64,000 bases of DNA, from the NCBI RefSeq assembly GCF_963676685.1, contig NC_092357.1, positions 21,108,647 through 21,172,646 of the forward strand, in the 5' to 3' direction. The notes beneath the pieces are model-generated. The model was not told the DNA's origin and made no database searches. It saw only the letters and a list, made by a program, of their open reading frames with translations. The position numbers and the translations under genes are program-made. This stretch comes from Mytilus edulis. Lineage: Eukaryota > Mollusca > Bivalvia > Mytilida > Mytilidae. This document shows, piece after piece, positions 1-11,264 of this stretch; the first letter of the stretch is position 1, and each line of letters begins with the position of its first letter.

Positions 1-560
1 ATGTATTGGAATAAATAATGTTCTTTTTTTTCAAAATTGACTTTTTAACTAATTGTGTCCTTTAATTTGATATTGAGCGTAAGTTGTATTTCATTGATAT
101 GGCTTCATACGAAGACAGGAAATGAAAGGTTTATAAAGGGGGAAGGGCACCCGGGGAAAGGTGCCACAAGAAGCCACACATCAATATCAACAGTCCCTAG
201 ACATATAAATATATATGAATACTAAGCTATTATTAATGGCAATGAGTTGTTTGTTTAACACTAAATTACAGAATACTTATCTTTATAAAAATAAAAAAAA
301 CATGTGGTCAAGTTATATACTGTATTCAAAATGAAGAAAATTGTTGCTGTTAAACTCATATCTCTTTCATAAGAGATATAAACAAAAATAATTACAACAA
401 ATCCTTGAAAACATGTATCAATAGTACACCAGCATGTACATGTTCCATTTAAATGTTTTGAATTTATATCTAAATTTCCAAAGCTAGTCGTATAAAATGA
501 ATTAAAAAATGTCTATTTCCAAATAAAATATCTATTGGGAATGTTTCCCAATATATTCAT
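1..560. other. AT-rich stretch without recognised gene
   Basis: I see no coding signal, splice-framed exon or recognisable repeat here. It is AT-rich DNA with short A and T runs. Confidence 0.4.
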
Positions 561-673
561 ATATATATATGCGGCCTTATGACCATTTCCATAAAAAATA
601 CAAATTGGGAATGTTTCTCCTGTTTATACATGTATGTGCAGACCATATGACTATTTCATACAAAAATATATAT

Positions 674-777
674 TGTGACTTTTTTTCCTGTGACTTTTTT
701 TCCTGTGACCTTTTTTCCTGTGACTTTTTTTCCGTGACTTTTTTTCCGTGATTTTTTTTCCTGTGACTTTTTTTCCT
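674..777 (+). repeat. Minisatellite of TGTGACTTTTTTTCC-like units
   Basis: About seven imperfect 13-15 base units, each a GTGAC core followed by a T-run and CC, lie head to tail. The short open frame over it only translates the repeat and is not a gene. Confidence 0.9.
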
Positions 778-974
778 ACATTCGTGTTATCATCTTAATC
801 ACTATAAAAACAACAAATGTAACGAAGAAGCACAAAAAGGCATACATCAAATTAACATCCTCATTTTGATTATATTATACGATTATATTTGTCTATGTAA
901 AATGCACCCATCAAGGAAGGAGGGTATGGGTACTGGTGTAAAATTGCGCGTTTGAAATTCGCACAGGTAGACAT

Positions 975-1410
975 GAAATAATTTTGTCGTTCAAAGTATG
1001 ACGGGATGCACAAATACAGTCACGCAAAATAGATATAGCAAACACTGACTTAGCAGTTAAAGTAATAATAATAAATAAAATAATAGTGTGGTTCAAAGTA
1101 TGACCTGATACATAAGTACAGAGTCACGTTAAATGTATATCACAAAAAAAGTTGGTTAACAGTAAAAGTAATATTAATGAATAAAATAATTTTGTCATTC
1201 AAAGTATGACAAGATACATAGGTACAGAGTCACATCATAAAATAATTTTGTCATTCAAAGTATGACAAGATACATAGGTACAGAGTCATATCATAAAATA
1301 ATTTTGTCGTTCAAAGTATGATGGGATATATAAGCACAGAGTTACGTCAAAAGGATATCTCTAAAAACAGACAACAGTAAAAGTAATATTAATAAAGACA
1401 AATAAAAGAA
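975..1410. repeat. Tandem repeat array around TTCAAAGTATGA
   Basis: The phrase with TTCAAAGTATGA and CAGAGTCA recurs at about 990, 1093, 1197, 1252 and 1308. The spacing is about 110 bases in the outer copies and 55 in the inner ones, as if a longer unit had been internally shortened. The array lies directly 3' (minus strand) of a reverse-transcriptase remnant and may be that element's tail; this is inference. Confidence 0.75.
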
Positions 1411-1457
1411 TAATATAACACGTAATTAAGATGATAAACAACGTCAGTACGCAAAAT

Positions 1458-1970
1458 CTATACTTCAAGACCATCGTGTATTATTTGTGAAGTTGATACG
1501 GAATATTTATCAACAAGTTCTGGGTACCTTCCGATGAACTTTTTTAGAAAAAGAACGAGACGTTCTTTGACATACCCCTGGTTCATCAACTTTCTGCTCA
1601 GACATTGGTGACGTTTTACAAAGTCTGAGTAGGAGCTGCAAGCTCTTGAATACCGAATAAGTTGGGAAATGTATATTCCATATGCAGGTGAAGTTGGTAT
1701 GTTGCTACTAAGGTGAGGGAAATTGATAATTTCAAAATCAAAATCGTCTCGTTTGTCATAGATTCTGGTACTAAGATGACTGTGTATGTCAAATTCGAGG
1801 TATAAGTCTAAAAATGAGGCGGATGAAGCCGTGTCTGTTGTCTCTTTAATTTCTAGTTCTGGTGGATATATTAATGGAACCCAATCAGAAAAGTTTGGAT
1901 TGTTAATGGAAAGAACATCATCAATATATCTGAAAGTGAAATTAAATAACCTGGCTTCTGGTAAATAAAA
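1458..1970 (-). pseudogene. Reverse-transcriptase remnant (RYIDDVLS family)
   Basis: An open minus-strand frame of about 170 codons carries the C-terminal half of a reverse transcriptase. The metal-binding motif appears as FRYIDDVLS near the start. It is followed by blocks I know from a very common invertebrate retroelement family: ELEIK-TTDT, SFLDLYLEFD, YDKRDDFDFEIINFP, AYGIYISQLIRYSRAC and a KKFIGRYPELVDKY tail. The palm region upstream of YIDD is missing, so this is a 5'-truncated copy. The family is probably Penelope-like, but I cannot prove that. Related pieces lie at 28060, 31203 and 44370. It abuts the 3' end of the cysteine-rich peptide gene. Confidence 0.75.
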
Positions 1971-2002
1971 GCTTTGAGAACAAAGATTTGACAACACTTA
2001 GT

Positions 2003-2008
2003 TTTATT
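2003..2008 (-). terminator. Polyadenylation signal of the peptide gene
   Basis: AATAAA on the minus strand lies about 85 bases past the TGA of the cysteine-rich peptide gene, a normal spacing for a short 3' UTR. Confidence 0.5.
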
Positions 2009-2090
2009 TCTATTCGATGTTTATAACATAAGCCAATAAAATTTTAGCCTTCAAATTTTTCAAGGTGAGCAATAATCCGATGAAGCACCA

Positions 2091-4167
2091 TCAGTCAGAT
2101 TGTGTGTATAATAAGGAGACTGTGGCATAAATATACTCACCATCACAGCTCAGATCTTTACATCTATGGCAATCTAAACACTCTACAGAAATGAATTAAA
2201 TAATGAATGAAAACACTTCAAATTTCAAGTTATTAAAATCGTGACATAAATCTTAAGTGAATTTATTTTCCTCGTTTATAGCGGTCAGAATCAATTTAAT
2301 ATTTTGATATGAGCGTCACTGATGAGTCTTATGTAGACGAAACGCGCGTCTGGCGTACTAAATTATAATCCTGGTACCTTTGATAACTATTAAGTGATGA
2401 ACTTAAAAAAATCAATTGATGAACTGACAGAATCAATTGTCTTAGACTGATTATATTAATTCATAGACGCACCAGAATCTGTTCTAGATAAGAACTTCCA
2501 TCAACGGTTCTTGATTTGAACCGCGTCCGTCAGGAACTGTTCTAACTATTTATATGTTCTAGATCAGTTGCATTCCGATTTTAAGAGGAGGTTGAGCTGG
2601 TTCAAGCTGTATCTCATATATACCTTATAAACCGCTCATCATTGAAATGTAAAAGCAATATATTTAGTTTTTTTTCTAGCAATTTACTTTATAAGACAGT
2701 TGTTTTTCTCTTTTGAATTATTTCCAGTTTGATTCGAATCTTTGTTACATGTAATAGGTATAAGATTGGTTTAAGGGCCGGCTGAAGGACGCCTCCGGGT
2801 GCGGGAATTTCTCGCTACATTGAAGACCTGTTGGTGACCTTCTGCTGTTGTTTTTTTATTTGGTCGGGTTGTTGTCTCTTTGACACATTCCCCATTTCCA
2901 TTCTCAACTTTATTGGTTGTTTTTGTGGATCCCGACAAGAAATTTATTTTTGAAATTTGCATCTGTGGATTTTTATGAAACTGTTACATGCATTTTTTTA
3001 ATTTGTATACCGTACTCTAAATATAATATATGATCTTGGTCCATTGTTGAAGGCCATGCAATGACTTGTTATTATCTACATCCTTGGCAAAGGAATGTTT
3101 TTTTAATTGACCAATCATATCACATCTTCTAATTGACCAATCATATCACATCTTCTAATTGACCAATCATATCACATCTTCAAATTGACCAATCATATCA
3201 CATCTTTTAATTAACCAATCATATCACATCTTTTAATTGACCAATCATATCACATCTTCCAATGTCTATGTTATGTACATACCTAAATGTTGTTCATGCT
3301 TACAGATACACCCGTAGCATTTTTGCCAACGCCGTTCTCCCTCTTTACAGCTGTTATCAAATATAAACCTTTTGATCCCTTAGAAATAAAATTAACGACT
3401 TAATCATGTTTTCAATCATACATATTCTGCATTCGTATCAACTCGGCCGATTCCGTACCCTCATCTCACGATAAAAGGGAAGTAACGGATTCTACCGAGG
3501 ACTGCCGAATGATATTCTGTTAAGAGGAACACGACTTGTTCTTATATTTGGTCCGAGGACACAGTTATTCATAGGGCATTTCTTTAAAACAAAAACAAAA
3601 TTAAAAAAAATCCTCCTGCACTTTCTTGATATTATTTTTACAGTGTTGTATTACTTTTGGAACCAATGAGAACAAACTAAAAGAAAATATCAGATCTAAC
3701 TCTTTATATTGAAAATGTTATCTTATAGGGGTCTCAAAATCTTTTGACAGCTTCCGAAGTTCTAACCTTTTAAACCTTTTTCAACTGGACCAAATCACTA
3801 CTTTACTTTAAAAGAGGGACGAAAGATACCAAAGGGACAGTCAAACTCATAAATCTAAAACAAACTGACAACTTTAAAATTCGTGACCTATTTTGATTTT
3901 CAGTGTAATTTTATTCCCCCCTCCCCTCACTTGCTATTTAATGCATAAATCATGGATAAATAAATTTGGAAGTTACACACTGCAACACACTGTCAACACT
4001 AGGACAAAGAACGTTACTGTGGTCTTGGACCATCTACATCATGCAAATACAACATTAATAGTTTATATATTATTGATTATGGTTTAAAATTTATAAAAGT
4101 TTTCAAACTTACCTACGGTTTCGTGTACAAAACATAAAACAGCCAACACAAATAGAGTATTTTTCAT
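2091..4167 (-). CDS. Secreted cysteine-rich small peptide, three coding exons
   Basis: Reconstructed from splice signals on the minus strand. Exon A (4167-4113) encodes MKNTLFVLAVLCFVHETV, a typical cleavable signal peptide, and ends at a GTAAGT donor. Exon B (3378-3283) follows a TTTATTTCTAAG acceptor and ends at a GTATGT donor. Exon C (2182-2091) follows TTTCTGTAG and ends in TGA. Both introns are phase 1, and the summed coding length is 243 bases (80 residues plus stop). After the signal comes a KR pair, then eight cysteines spaced C-x9-C-x2-C-x-C-x7-C-x2-C-x2-C-x4-C. The first four resemble the start of VWC or pacifastin-type modules (G and W between the first two). The ATG follows directly on a pyrimidine-rich TTTAG acceptor, implying a 5' UTR exon upstream. 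The two introns hold dispersed repeats and a minisatellite. Function unknown: an extracellular or defence peptide is possible. No transcript evidence is available here. Confidence 0.62.
2305..2392 (+). repeat. Dispersed repeat (GACGAAACGCGCGTCTGGCGTA family), partial
   Basis: This stretch carries GAGCGTCACTGATGAGTC and the following GACGAAACGCGCGTCTGGCG. Other copies lie at about 10570, 45452, 46320, 58711 and 59066. It lies in the second coding intron of the minus-strand peptide gene. Confidence 0.85.
2770..2912 (+). repeat. Dispersed mussel-type repeat fragment
   Basis: GGCTGAAGGACGCCTCCGGG followed by TGAAGACCTGTTGGTGACC and TTGTCTCTTTGACACATTCC is a sequence I recognise as highly repeated in mussel genomes. 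It is GC-richer than its surroundings and sits inside an intron. There is only one copy in this window, so the repeat status rests on memory. Confidence 0.55.
3107..3258 (+). repeat. 26-bp tandem repeat, six units
   Basis: Six nearly identical units of AATTGACCAATCATATCACATCTTC lie head to tail. They sit just downstream of the exon B donor of the minus-strand peptide gene, so they are intronic. Each unit contains CCAATCATATCAC, which includes a CCAAT box by chance or otherwise. Confidence 0.9.
3812..3874 (+). repeat. Short dispersed repeat fragment (GATACCAAAGGGACAGTCAA)
   Basis: The same string, from GACGAAAGATACC through AACTGACAAC, recurs at about 31231-31290. This shows a shared dispersed family. 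It lies in the first coding intron of the peptide gene. Confidence 0.8.
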
Positions 4168-4439
4168 CTAAAGAGAAAAGGTAAATAGTTTCAGAGTTTT
4201 TCCCCTTCAAATTGAGATTTGTTATTCACGGTTACTTATTCTATATGTATGTATATGATTCACATTGAAAATATTTGGGAGCAATTCTTGTCCACATGTT
4301 TAGTATCCCTGTAAATAGCAGGGCTGAAATGAATAAAACCATTCAAGATATCCAATCGTATATGCTAGTTTATCGTAGAGCATGTAGAATAAACAGCTGC
4401 GTCACGAGTGCATGATATGCCCGTCGTTTTGTGTGACTG

Positions 4440-4850
4440 TGAAGTGTTATGCAATAATCATAAAAAGTTTCTGAGTAACGGCGCGACATGTGACCCCCCT
4501 TTTTTTCTTAAAAAAATTACTCTAAAAAAAAATTTGAATCATCACCAAAAATTATACAGATCTTTAGAAAAATATAAGTAAGAAGTGTGTAAAGTTTTTA
4601 TAAATAATCATAACTTGTTTTTGAGATACGGCGCTGTTTTAGTTACAAAGTCCCGTAACTCAAAACGTTTTAATCTGATTTTTGCCAAAAAGTATACAGA
4701 TCGTAAAAGACATTTATGTTAAATTTCGTGAAAATTTGATAAGTTGTTCTCAAGATACGGTGCGGCATGTTTACGCCGGACAGACACGCGAACAATTGTC
4801 CGTAACGATCTGAAAAAAAACAAGTTATCCCCCTAGCACTTGTTAAGCAG
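4440..4850 (+). repeat. Three related ~140-bp segments of a dispersed repeat
   Basis: Segments with GATACGGCGC or a close variant recur near 4478, 4627 and 4757, each preceded by an AAGTTT/GTTCT-like phrase. This suggests an internally repeated, decayed element. It ends in GC-rich sequence with CGCCGGACAGACACGCGAAC and a run of C near 4831. I see no coding sequence. Confidence 0.55.
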
Positions 4851-5440
4851 AAATTAAATAAACAGTCTTATGTGTTTTAAACAGTTCGCAGTACTTCATG
4901 CTTGTATTGCAGTTATTCTATACTACATGTATCAGAAACAAAAGATTTTTTGCTAAATCCCTGTAATATTTACAAGTTTTATTACAACAGGTTAACGTTA
5001 AGAAAACAAAAGTTATGGTATTTCACATGAGGTAAACAAAACATAAGTGATCACAACCTGCAATATTCATGCATGTTTATAGATATTTTTCTTAAATAAT
5101 CATGTAGATATATCTTGCTACTTTATCAGCTGTGTTATATTAGCAAATATTGGCATTGACTGATTTATCATGCATAATTTGTTGTGGACTTAAGCGATGT
5201 TGTGGACTTTAGAGGAATTGTGGACTTTAATGGTGTCACAATGCTATTACACATAACACTTATATCGAACCAAAAAAAATGTTGTACATTTATTGGTAAA
5301 CATCAACACATATAGATACCAAGTTTAACAAGTCATTCAAAACTTAGCTTTTTTTTCAATGAAAAAAAAAATATATTTACGTGAAGAGAGTTTCTGAGGA
5401 AAATAATATGATTTAATTGATCTTAAAACTGTTGACTTAC

Positions 5441-5490
5441 CATAATGCCGTAATATGGATTTTAATATTTAACTACGCTTAACAGTAATT
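5441..5490 (-). other. Putative 5' leader exon of the peptide gene
   Basis: On the minus strand a GTAAGT donor follows the bases GGCATTATG, whose last base is at 5441. The matching acceptor would be the TTTAG immediately before the ATG at 4167, giving a 1.27-kb intron. The spliced message would then read ATGATG in frame. The start of this exon is a guess, placed about 30 bases from the TATA-like sequence. Confidence 0.4.
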
Positions 5491-5512
5491 TCGTGTCGTA
5501 GTTCTATCTATG

Positions 5513-5518
5513 TATATA
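5513..5518 (-). promoter_or_regulatory. TATA-like box upstream of the peptide gene
   Basis: TATATA on the minus strand lies about 70 bases upstream of the donor of the putative leader exon. The region is AT-rich, so a chance match is quite possible. Confidence 0.25.
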
Positions 5519-6009
5519 ATGAATATCACATATATAGTTCCTCATTATATATGTACCTACAAGAATGTCCTTCAACGTGACTTTGAAGGTTAGATAAGTC
5601 TTAAGGTTTGTCACGTTCGGTAAATTAAGTTTAATTGTGGTCATCTATTTGGTACCGACACATCTTAAGTACATGTGTATTTCCTGCTTTCTTTTTATAC
5701 ATGCTACATGTAAATACTAATGAAGTAGCTATGGTTAAAACTGAAGAGTAACTGAATTTGCTTAGCAATGATATATTACATGGAAAGCTTATCATTTTTC
5801 AGTTTTTTATCAAGTTAGATGAGCTAAGTTACATGTATGTAATTCATAGCCATGGACTGATAAAAAAAATAAAATCGCAGCATAATTCTAAAGAATTGAA
5901 CTATCTAAATCAAAGCACTGTTAGCGTTGTTGGTAGTTAATCGAAAACCAAGGCAAAAGTAATAAGGGAAATTGTGGTTCGATTAAAACAGCTTATAAAA
6001 AATCTTAAT

Positions 6010-6432
6010 AGATATAGGAAGATGTGGTGTGAGTGCCAATGAGACAACTCTCCATACAAATAACAATTTAAAAAGTAAACCATTATAGGTTAAAGTACGG
6101 CCTTCAACACGGAGCCTTAGCTCACACCGAACAACAAGCTATAAAGGGCCCCAAAATTACTAGTGTAAAACCATTCAAACGGGAAAACCAACGGTCTAAT
6201 CTATATTAACAAAACGAGAAACGAGAAACACGTATATATTACATAAACAAACGACAACTACTGTACATCAGATTCCTGACTTAGGACAGGTGCAAACATT
6301 TGCAGCGGGATTAAACGTTTTAATGGATCCAAACCTTCTCCCTTTTTCTGAAACAATAGCATAACATCACAACAAAGAAAAACATACGATAAAATATCAA
6401 TTGGCAGACTTAACTCAATCAAAAAACGTATG
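6010..6432 (+). repeat. SINE-like repeat (AGATATAGGAAGATGTGGTG family), longest copy
   Basis: It begins AGATATAGGAAGATGTGGTG and carries CAATGAGACAACTCTCCAT, then GTACGGCCTTCAACACGGAG. It is nearly identical to 25334-25625 over its first 290 bases and then extends further. Shorter pieces lie at 18161 (minus), 18505 and 19003. I recognise the unit as abundant in mussel genomes. No coding capacity. Confidence 0.88.
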
Positions 6433-6439
6433 ATTAAAC

Positions 6440-7250
6440 AATGAACGAATAAATTTGATCTGAAGTACACTTTACTGTTTTAAGCTATCCTACATACCTT
6501 TTTTCACTACAATACAAGTGCCATTTGTTTTCAGAAGTCTATTACCGGAGTTTACTTTAAAATGTGTTACATTTTTCTATGATTCAATGTCTAAGAAGAC
6601 GCAAGCCCACGATAAGACTACTGGGACCACTTTCACAGAATAGTTTAGGAGAACTTTGAAACGAGTGAGTGGTCAACAATAATGTTTATCCAATTTTTGA
6701 AACAATGCATGCATATATCATAAACTTAGTCCTCTGTGCACGAATTTATCATTTATTACGCAAATATATCGTTTAATCGTCAATTTGTTTTCACTCTGTA
6801 TGTTATGATTTAACAAATATGGCTGCTCATTAAACATGTTAAATGCCGTGTTTTGAAGCCGAAGTTTACCGATTGCCACCTTATAGTAATCAAATTACAA
6901 AACGCATGGGTATTGAGCACGTGTTTAACATGTACATTCAGATAATTATTTTAATAACAGATCCATGGCTATTGCGATCACCGGATTTTTACGAGGAGGG
7001 TTACGCTCAGGTCACTATGCATACAGAAATTATGTCGAAGGAAGCAATTAAAAATAATTACATTTCTTATAAATGTGAACAAATTAAAGAATTTTCATAA
7101 AATAAAGTATATTTACATAAGTTGCATAATGAAAAAACGATCTATTTAGTTATAAAAAAACATATGCATATTTTTTTTGATTTGAGGTTTCTTATGACTT
7201 TCAATATGTATTAAGATATTGAACTGGGCCATTTATTTTTTCTTGTTAAA
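6440..7250. other. AT-rich stretch without recognised gene
   Basis: An open frame of 85 codons at 6843-7100 has no recognisable domain, no good splice context and no repeat signature. I do not call it a gene. Confidence 0.35.
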
Positions 7251-7254
7251 TATT

Positions 7255-7412
7255 ATTACGTTTGTCATTTCGGGGCCTTTTTTAGCTGACTTTTCAGTAT
7301 GGAGTTTTCTCATTGTTGGGGACCGTACGGTGACGTGTATTTGATATTTTATGTGTTATTTAGTCTTTTTTGAAGAGTTGTTTCATTGGCAATCATACCA
7401 TATCTTCATTTT
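7255..7412 (+). repeat. Dispersed repeat ending ATTGGCAATCATACCATATC
   Basis: The unit contains GTCATTTCGGGGCC, a CCGTACGGTGAC phrase, and ends GAGTTGTTTCATTGGCAATC. It resembles the repeats at 15567-15880 and 17690-17960. I recognise it as a common mussel SINE-like unit. Confidence 0.75.
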
Positions 7413-7842
7413 ATATTAGTTTGCTCAACGTAATTTGATTTGACTGGGCCAGTCATATAATAAAATAGTATTACATAAAAGGGTATAAATGGAAATAAAC
7501 AATCGTTGCTTCCATAGTTTTTATCCGCTTCGATGATCTAGATAGTTTCAGCTGTTTACAATTTAAAAGCCATTGTACCAGCAGAAAATAATTTATTTTC
7601 TCAATGTCGGGTTTTTCCATAGATTGTATAAACGCTGGCGGGGTTTACTTTACTTAGTCTTCTCCAACCTGTTTAATCTTCTCATAAAGAATTAAAATGA
7701 CATCTTATTGATTTGTTTAAAATTAGAATGAGGTAAACCAACTGACCTCAATATAAGATTTTAATTTAATAATAATAATAATAATTTATTTTATTAAAGT
7801 ATCACATACTTGTCTACACATTTGTTTACAGATTATATTATA

Positions 7843-8019
7843 CAGTGAAACCTGTTCAAATCAAACCTCTTCGGGACTTAAGATTTTGTTCGGTTTTGGC
7901 TGATGTTCGGTTATATCAGGTTCAGAACCCACATAATGTGAGATGGTGGTGCGTAAGAACATGTTTGGTTTATACAGGATTTTGGTTAATACAGGATTCG
8001 GTTTAGTCAGGTTTCACTG
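7843..8019. mobile_element. MITE with CAGTGAAACCTG inverted ends, TA flanks
   Basis: Perfect 12-base terminal inverted repeats, CAGTGAAACCTG at 7843 and CAGGTTTCACTG ending at 8019, are flanked on both sides by TA. Length is 177 bp. TA duplication and a CAGT start fit a Tc1/mariner-pogo type non-autonomous element. Internal GTTCGGTT/GGTTTA phrases are subterminal repeats. Confidence 0.85.
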
Positions 8020-8359
8020 TATACATTCGACAATAATAAAATAAGACAAATACCCAGCCTAGATATATTTATGATAAACTATTATATATCTAATACGTTT
8101 ATCAAGCAGGCAATGTATCAATTATAATACTTCATACCAAAATGTCTGAAGTCTAATTCATTTTTTAGACCATTTTTCTTTGTCCCTTATTCTTTATTTT
8201 TTATATTTTAACACCTCGTCATTTAATATACTTTTTAATTTGGGCTTTATTCTGCACCTTTGTCTATAAATTTCCATTCTATGGACCCCGTCCAGACCCT
8301 TATGCAGGCATTGGTCTTACATCTCTCAAAGTGTTTCGCAGCTTAACAAATTTTCCAAA

Positions 8360-8936
8360 GGAGTAGGTTCAGTAAGACCACTTTTTGGCCCCAAAATATA
8401 GCAGTTTTAGAATATTGTGAAAATGTAATCTTTAAGCTAAATTTTGGGAAGTAAAATGCTTTTGCTACTTAAATATGAGCTGTTTTTGACAAAACAATGC
8501 ACAAATATCGCGTTCTAGCATCATTAAGTCAAGCTAAATTACTGAAATCTTCAAAATTTTAGCATTTTGGTTAATTTTTAGACGATTTCCGTCTAAAATG
8601 GAAGTGGCCGCATTCGTGTTCATTCATAATATTAAAAAGTAAGTTGTATTTGATGGAAATACAAAACATATATAAAGGTTGAGGATGAACACGGATGCGG
8701 CCACTTTCATTTTTGACAAAAACCATCTGAAAAGTTACATTTTTTGGCATATTTGATAAAGTTTTCATATTTAAGATTGAATCAGAGCGTTTTGATGACT
8801 AAATCAGTTAAAACCTTTTACATTAACTAATCGAATCAATTAAAATAGACAATCTAGTGTTTAAAAAGTTTCCAAAAACTTTCGTTAGATGAACCTGAAA
8901 TTTGAGGCCAAAATCGGCTCTTACCGGACCTACTCC
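8360..8936. mobile_element. MITE with GGAGTAGGTYCRGTAAGA inverted ends
   Basis: The left end GGAGTAGGTTCAGTAAGA and the right end, reversed, GGAGTAGGTCCGGTAAGA match with two differences. The similarity continues inward with GGCCCCAAA/GGCCTCAAA. Inside lies a second, tighter inverted repeat around GTGGCCGCATTCGTGTTC (8604 and its reverse near 8705). The 577-bp unit therefore folds at two scales. No coding frame. Confidence 0.75.
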
Positions 8937-9560
8937 TTTTGAAAGCAGAGAAAAAAGTAGGTTTATAAGTTATTATTTCAGTCACAGACCATAGACATTT
9001 GTCTCAGAATTTGCAATTAAGCCTCAATTTTCAGTATCCATATTGCCATCTTTTAAAGTCATGTTGACGAAACGGATTTTAAGTCTTTCAGTTATGACCC
9101 GTCCTTATTCATGTTATTACAACGGTCACCATGAATGTTGGATAATACTGTTGAGAGCAGACGTGAAATTTTATAGAGATAATTCTTCAACATCTTTGAC
9201 ATTGCTTTGTCAAATTTGTTACAGGAATCCAAGTATGTCCTATTAAGCGGTTTTCTGTTCGTTGCCATGACATCTGTGGGAGACATTGTCCCTTATTTTG
9301 TATATAAGTGATTTAATATATATTTAGATTTTTTTAATACTTTAATGACAGGCTAATCGAGTGAGTGTGTGTTCGTATGTTTTATTGCATTGTATTTATT
9401 GTTTTGGGGAGGTTAACTTTTTGGTAGTTAAAACCACAATGACCAGGCTAGGAAACTGGGAAGGCAAAAGCTCACATTAAATCTGTACTGATACAGTGTG
9501 ATAAATGTCCTCCTTAACACAATGACCCGTGATAATGCTTTTATTATAGAAAGAAGATAA

Positions 9561-9600
9561 CACACATAACATAACACACATAACATAACACACATACATG
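9561..9600 (+). repeat. ACATAACATAACAC short tandem repeat
   Basis: Three imperfect 14-base units, each two ACATAAC steps plus AC, lie head to tail. Small frames on the minus strand over this region are translations of the repeat. Confidence 0.8.
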
Positions 9601-9609
9601 AGACATATT

Positions 9610-9830
9610 CTATTTGCATTGGTATCGGATTCAGATTCGACCCGGAACTTTTTTATTGGCAATATCATTAATTATTTGGATAACAGAAGGGCCTAGACTG
9701 GTGTAATTCAACAACATTGTAATATATGTTAAATGTAAAGTTATATTTTTGTATTCAACATGTTTACGTCATGACGGCTAACAAATTGAACCTCTTCATT
9801 TTATCATAATTATAGTTATTATATAGTTAT
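9610..9830 (-). mobile_element. Decayed fragment of the Helitron family in the BTB introns
   Basis: It shares phrases such as GGTATCGGATT, CGACCCGGAACTT, ATTATTTGGATAACAGAAGG and GACGGCTAACAAATTGAACC with the elements at 26318 and 62173, in the minus orientation. The hairpin end and the TC end are not preserved. Confidence 0.65.
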
Positions 9831-10569
9831 AATAGTTTGTATCCGCAGAAAAGGGGAAAAGTTTCAGTTCTATTCAAAAGCATGTTTCGTTTTCCGATAC
9901 GAGCAAAGTTCTTCTTAAAGACCGTCCTTTCATAATAGAAAAAAAATATAGGATATCCGTTCATGACACAAAATCATATGTACAGCAAAATAAAGGAACA
10001 CAAAAACGACTTTACACAATAGATAGTAAATAAACTCTCAATGCCATTTTACTTTGTCATGAAAGCTGCGATTACATATCTTTCCAATCTGGTTAGCTGG
10101 GATAAACCATGTCTTTTAAACAACACTTTAATAACAAGAAACAAAAAGAATGCATTTTTTCATGCAGACTATCAGAGCTGGCATGAAATGTATATTGTAT
10201 ATACATGTGTAAAAATACATATGTGAAATACAAGTATATTCCAAGAAATATGTCAACTATAAAGCAAAAAAGGTCCTAATCTCTATAAATGTATGTATTT
10301 ATCCGACACCTCGTCGCCCATGAAAAACTTTAAAAAAAAAAGGTTCATGTTAAACCGTGTACAACTACAGATAATAAACCGCCAACAAATACCGTCCTTA
10401 AAAACGGTTCTGTAGGTATTCACCACTTCATCTTTATCATATATATTTATTATTTAGTCATTTTATAAAATTTACGGTTTTCAAACGTGTGAGTTATACT
10501 AAATGATAAGGATTTTTTTATACAGACAGAAACCCCTAGCTGTATTAGGTACAACTTTTTGAAACTTTC

Positions 10570-10712
10570 GGTCCTCAGTGCTTTTCAACTTTGTACTTGT
10601 TTTGGCTTTCGAACTTTTTTCATCTGAGCGTCGCTGGTTAGTTTTGTGTGGACGAAACGCACGTCTGACGTGTTAAATGTTAAACCTGGTACCTTTTATT
10701 AACTATTATTAG
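10570..10712 (+). repeat. Dispersed repeat (GACGAAACGC family), diverged copy
   Basis: It carries TCCTCAGTGCTTTTCAACTT, GAGCGTCGCTGG, GACGAAACGCACGTCTGACG and a CCTGGTACCTTTTATTAACT end. The order is the same as in the better copy at 46320-46545. Confidence 0.8.
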
Positions 10713-10966
10713 TGTGTTTCTCTGTCCTATATATTCTCCCATTTATTTGCATTGTAGTCCTTTCATTTAAAGTTGTCATTTTAATGTTATATTTGACAGT
10801 GCCATAGAAGAAATTTTGCATGCCACAAAACCAGGTTTAACCCAACATTTAAGAAAAAAAATAATTTGTTTTGTACCAAGTTAGGAAAATGGCCATTGTC
10901 ATAATATGAGGAAGGCGCTACCTTTAATGCCAGCTTTATACTAAGACAATGTCCTATCATCTATTG

Positions 10967-11035
10967 ATTGATTGTTCGTTGTTTAACGTCCAGTGGAAAA
11001 CATTTCATGCATGTTCAGAACGAATGTCCTAGGTT
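10967..11035 (+). repeat. Conserved mollusc repeat core (TTGTTTAACGTCCAGTGG)
   Basis: The string TTGATTGATTGTTCGTTGTT, then TTAACGTCCAGTGG and TTTCATGCATGTTCA, is one I know as a very widespread conserved repeat core in mollusc genomes, often as part of SINEs. Only one copy is present here, so the assignment rests on memory. Confidence 0.5.
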
Positions 11036-11264
11036 ACATTAACGTATTGTTTAGGTCTAAAATAAAATTACAAGTTCAGATGGATAATATTAAGGGAACG
11101 AAAACATTGAACTTGAAAAGGCATGAAAGGTTATGGTATTTTTCCTGAAAAAAATTATTCTTATGCTCAAATTGATGAATAAAAAACATGTTCAAGCATA
11201 GGACAAACGAAATATTTGGAATCCAGATCTTCACCAAAAAAGATTTTATTTTTCAGATATTACA

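Noticed and set aside
1786-1968. 60-codon plus-strand frame
   Set aside because: Antisense of the reverse-transcriptase remnant.
9520-9600. Possible CRISPR-like short repeats (ACATAACATAACAC)
   Set aside because: No spacers of even length; it is a simple tandem repeat in an animal genome.
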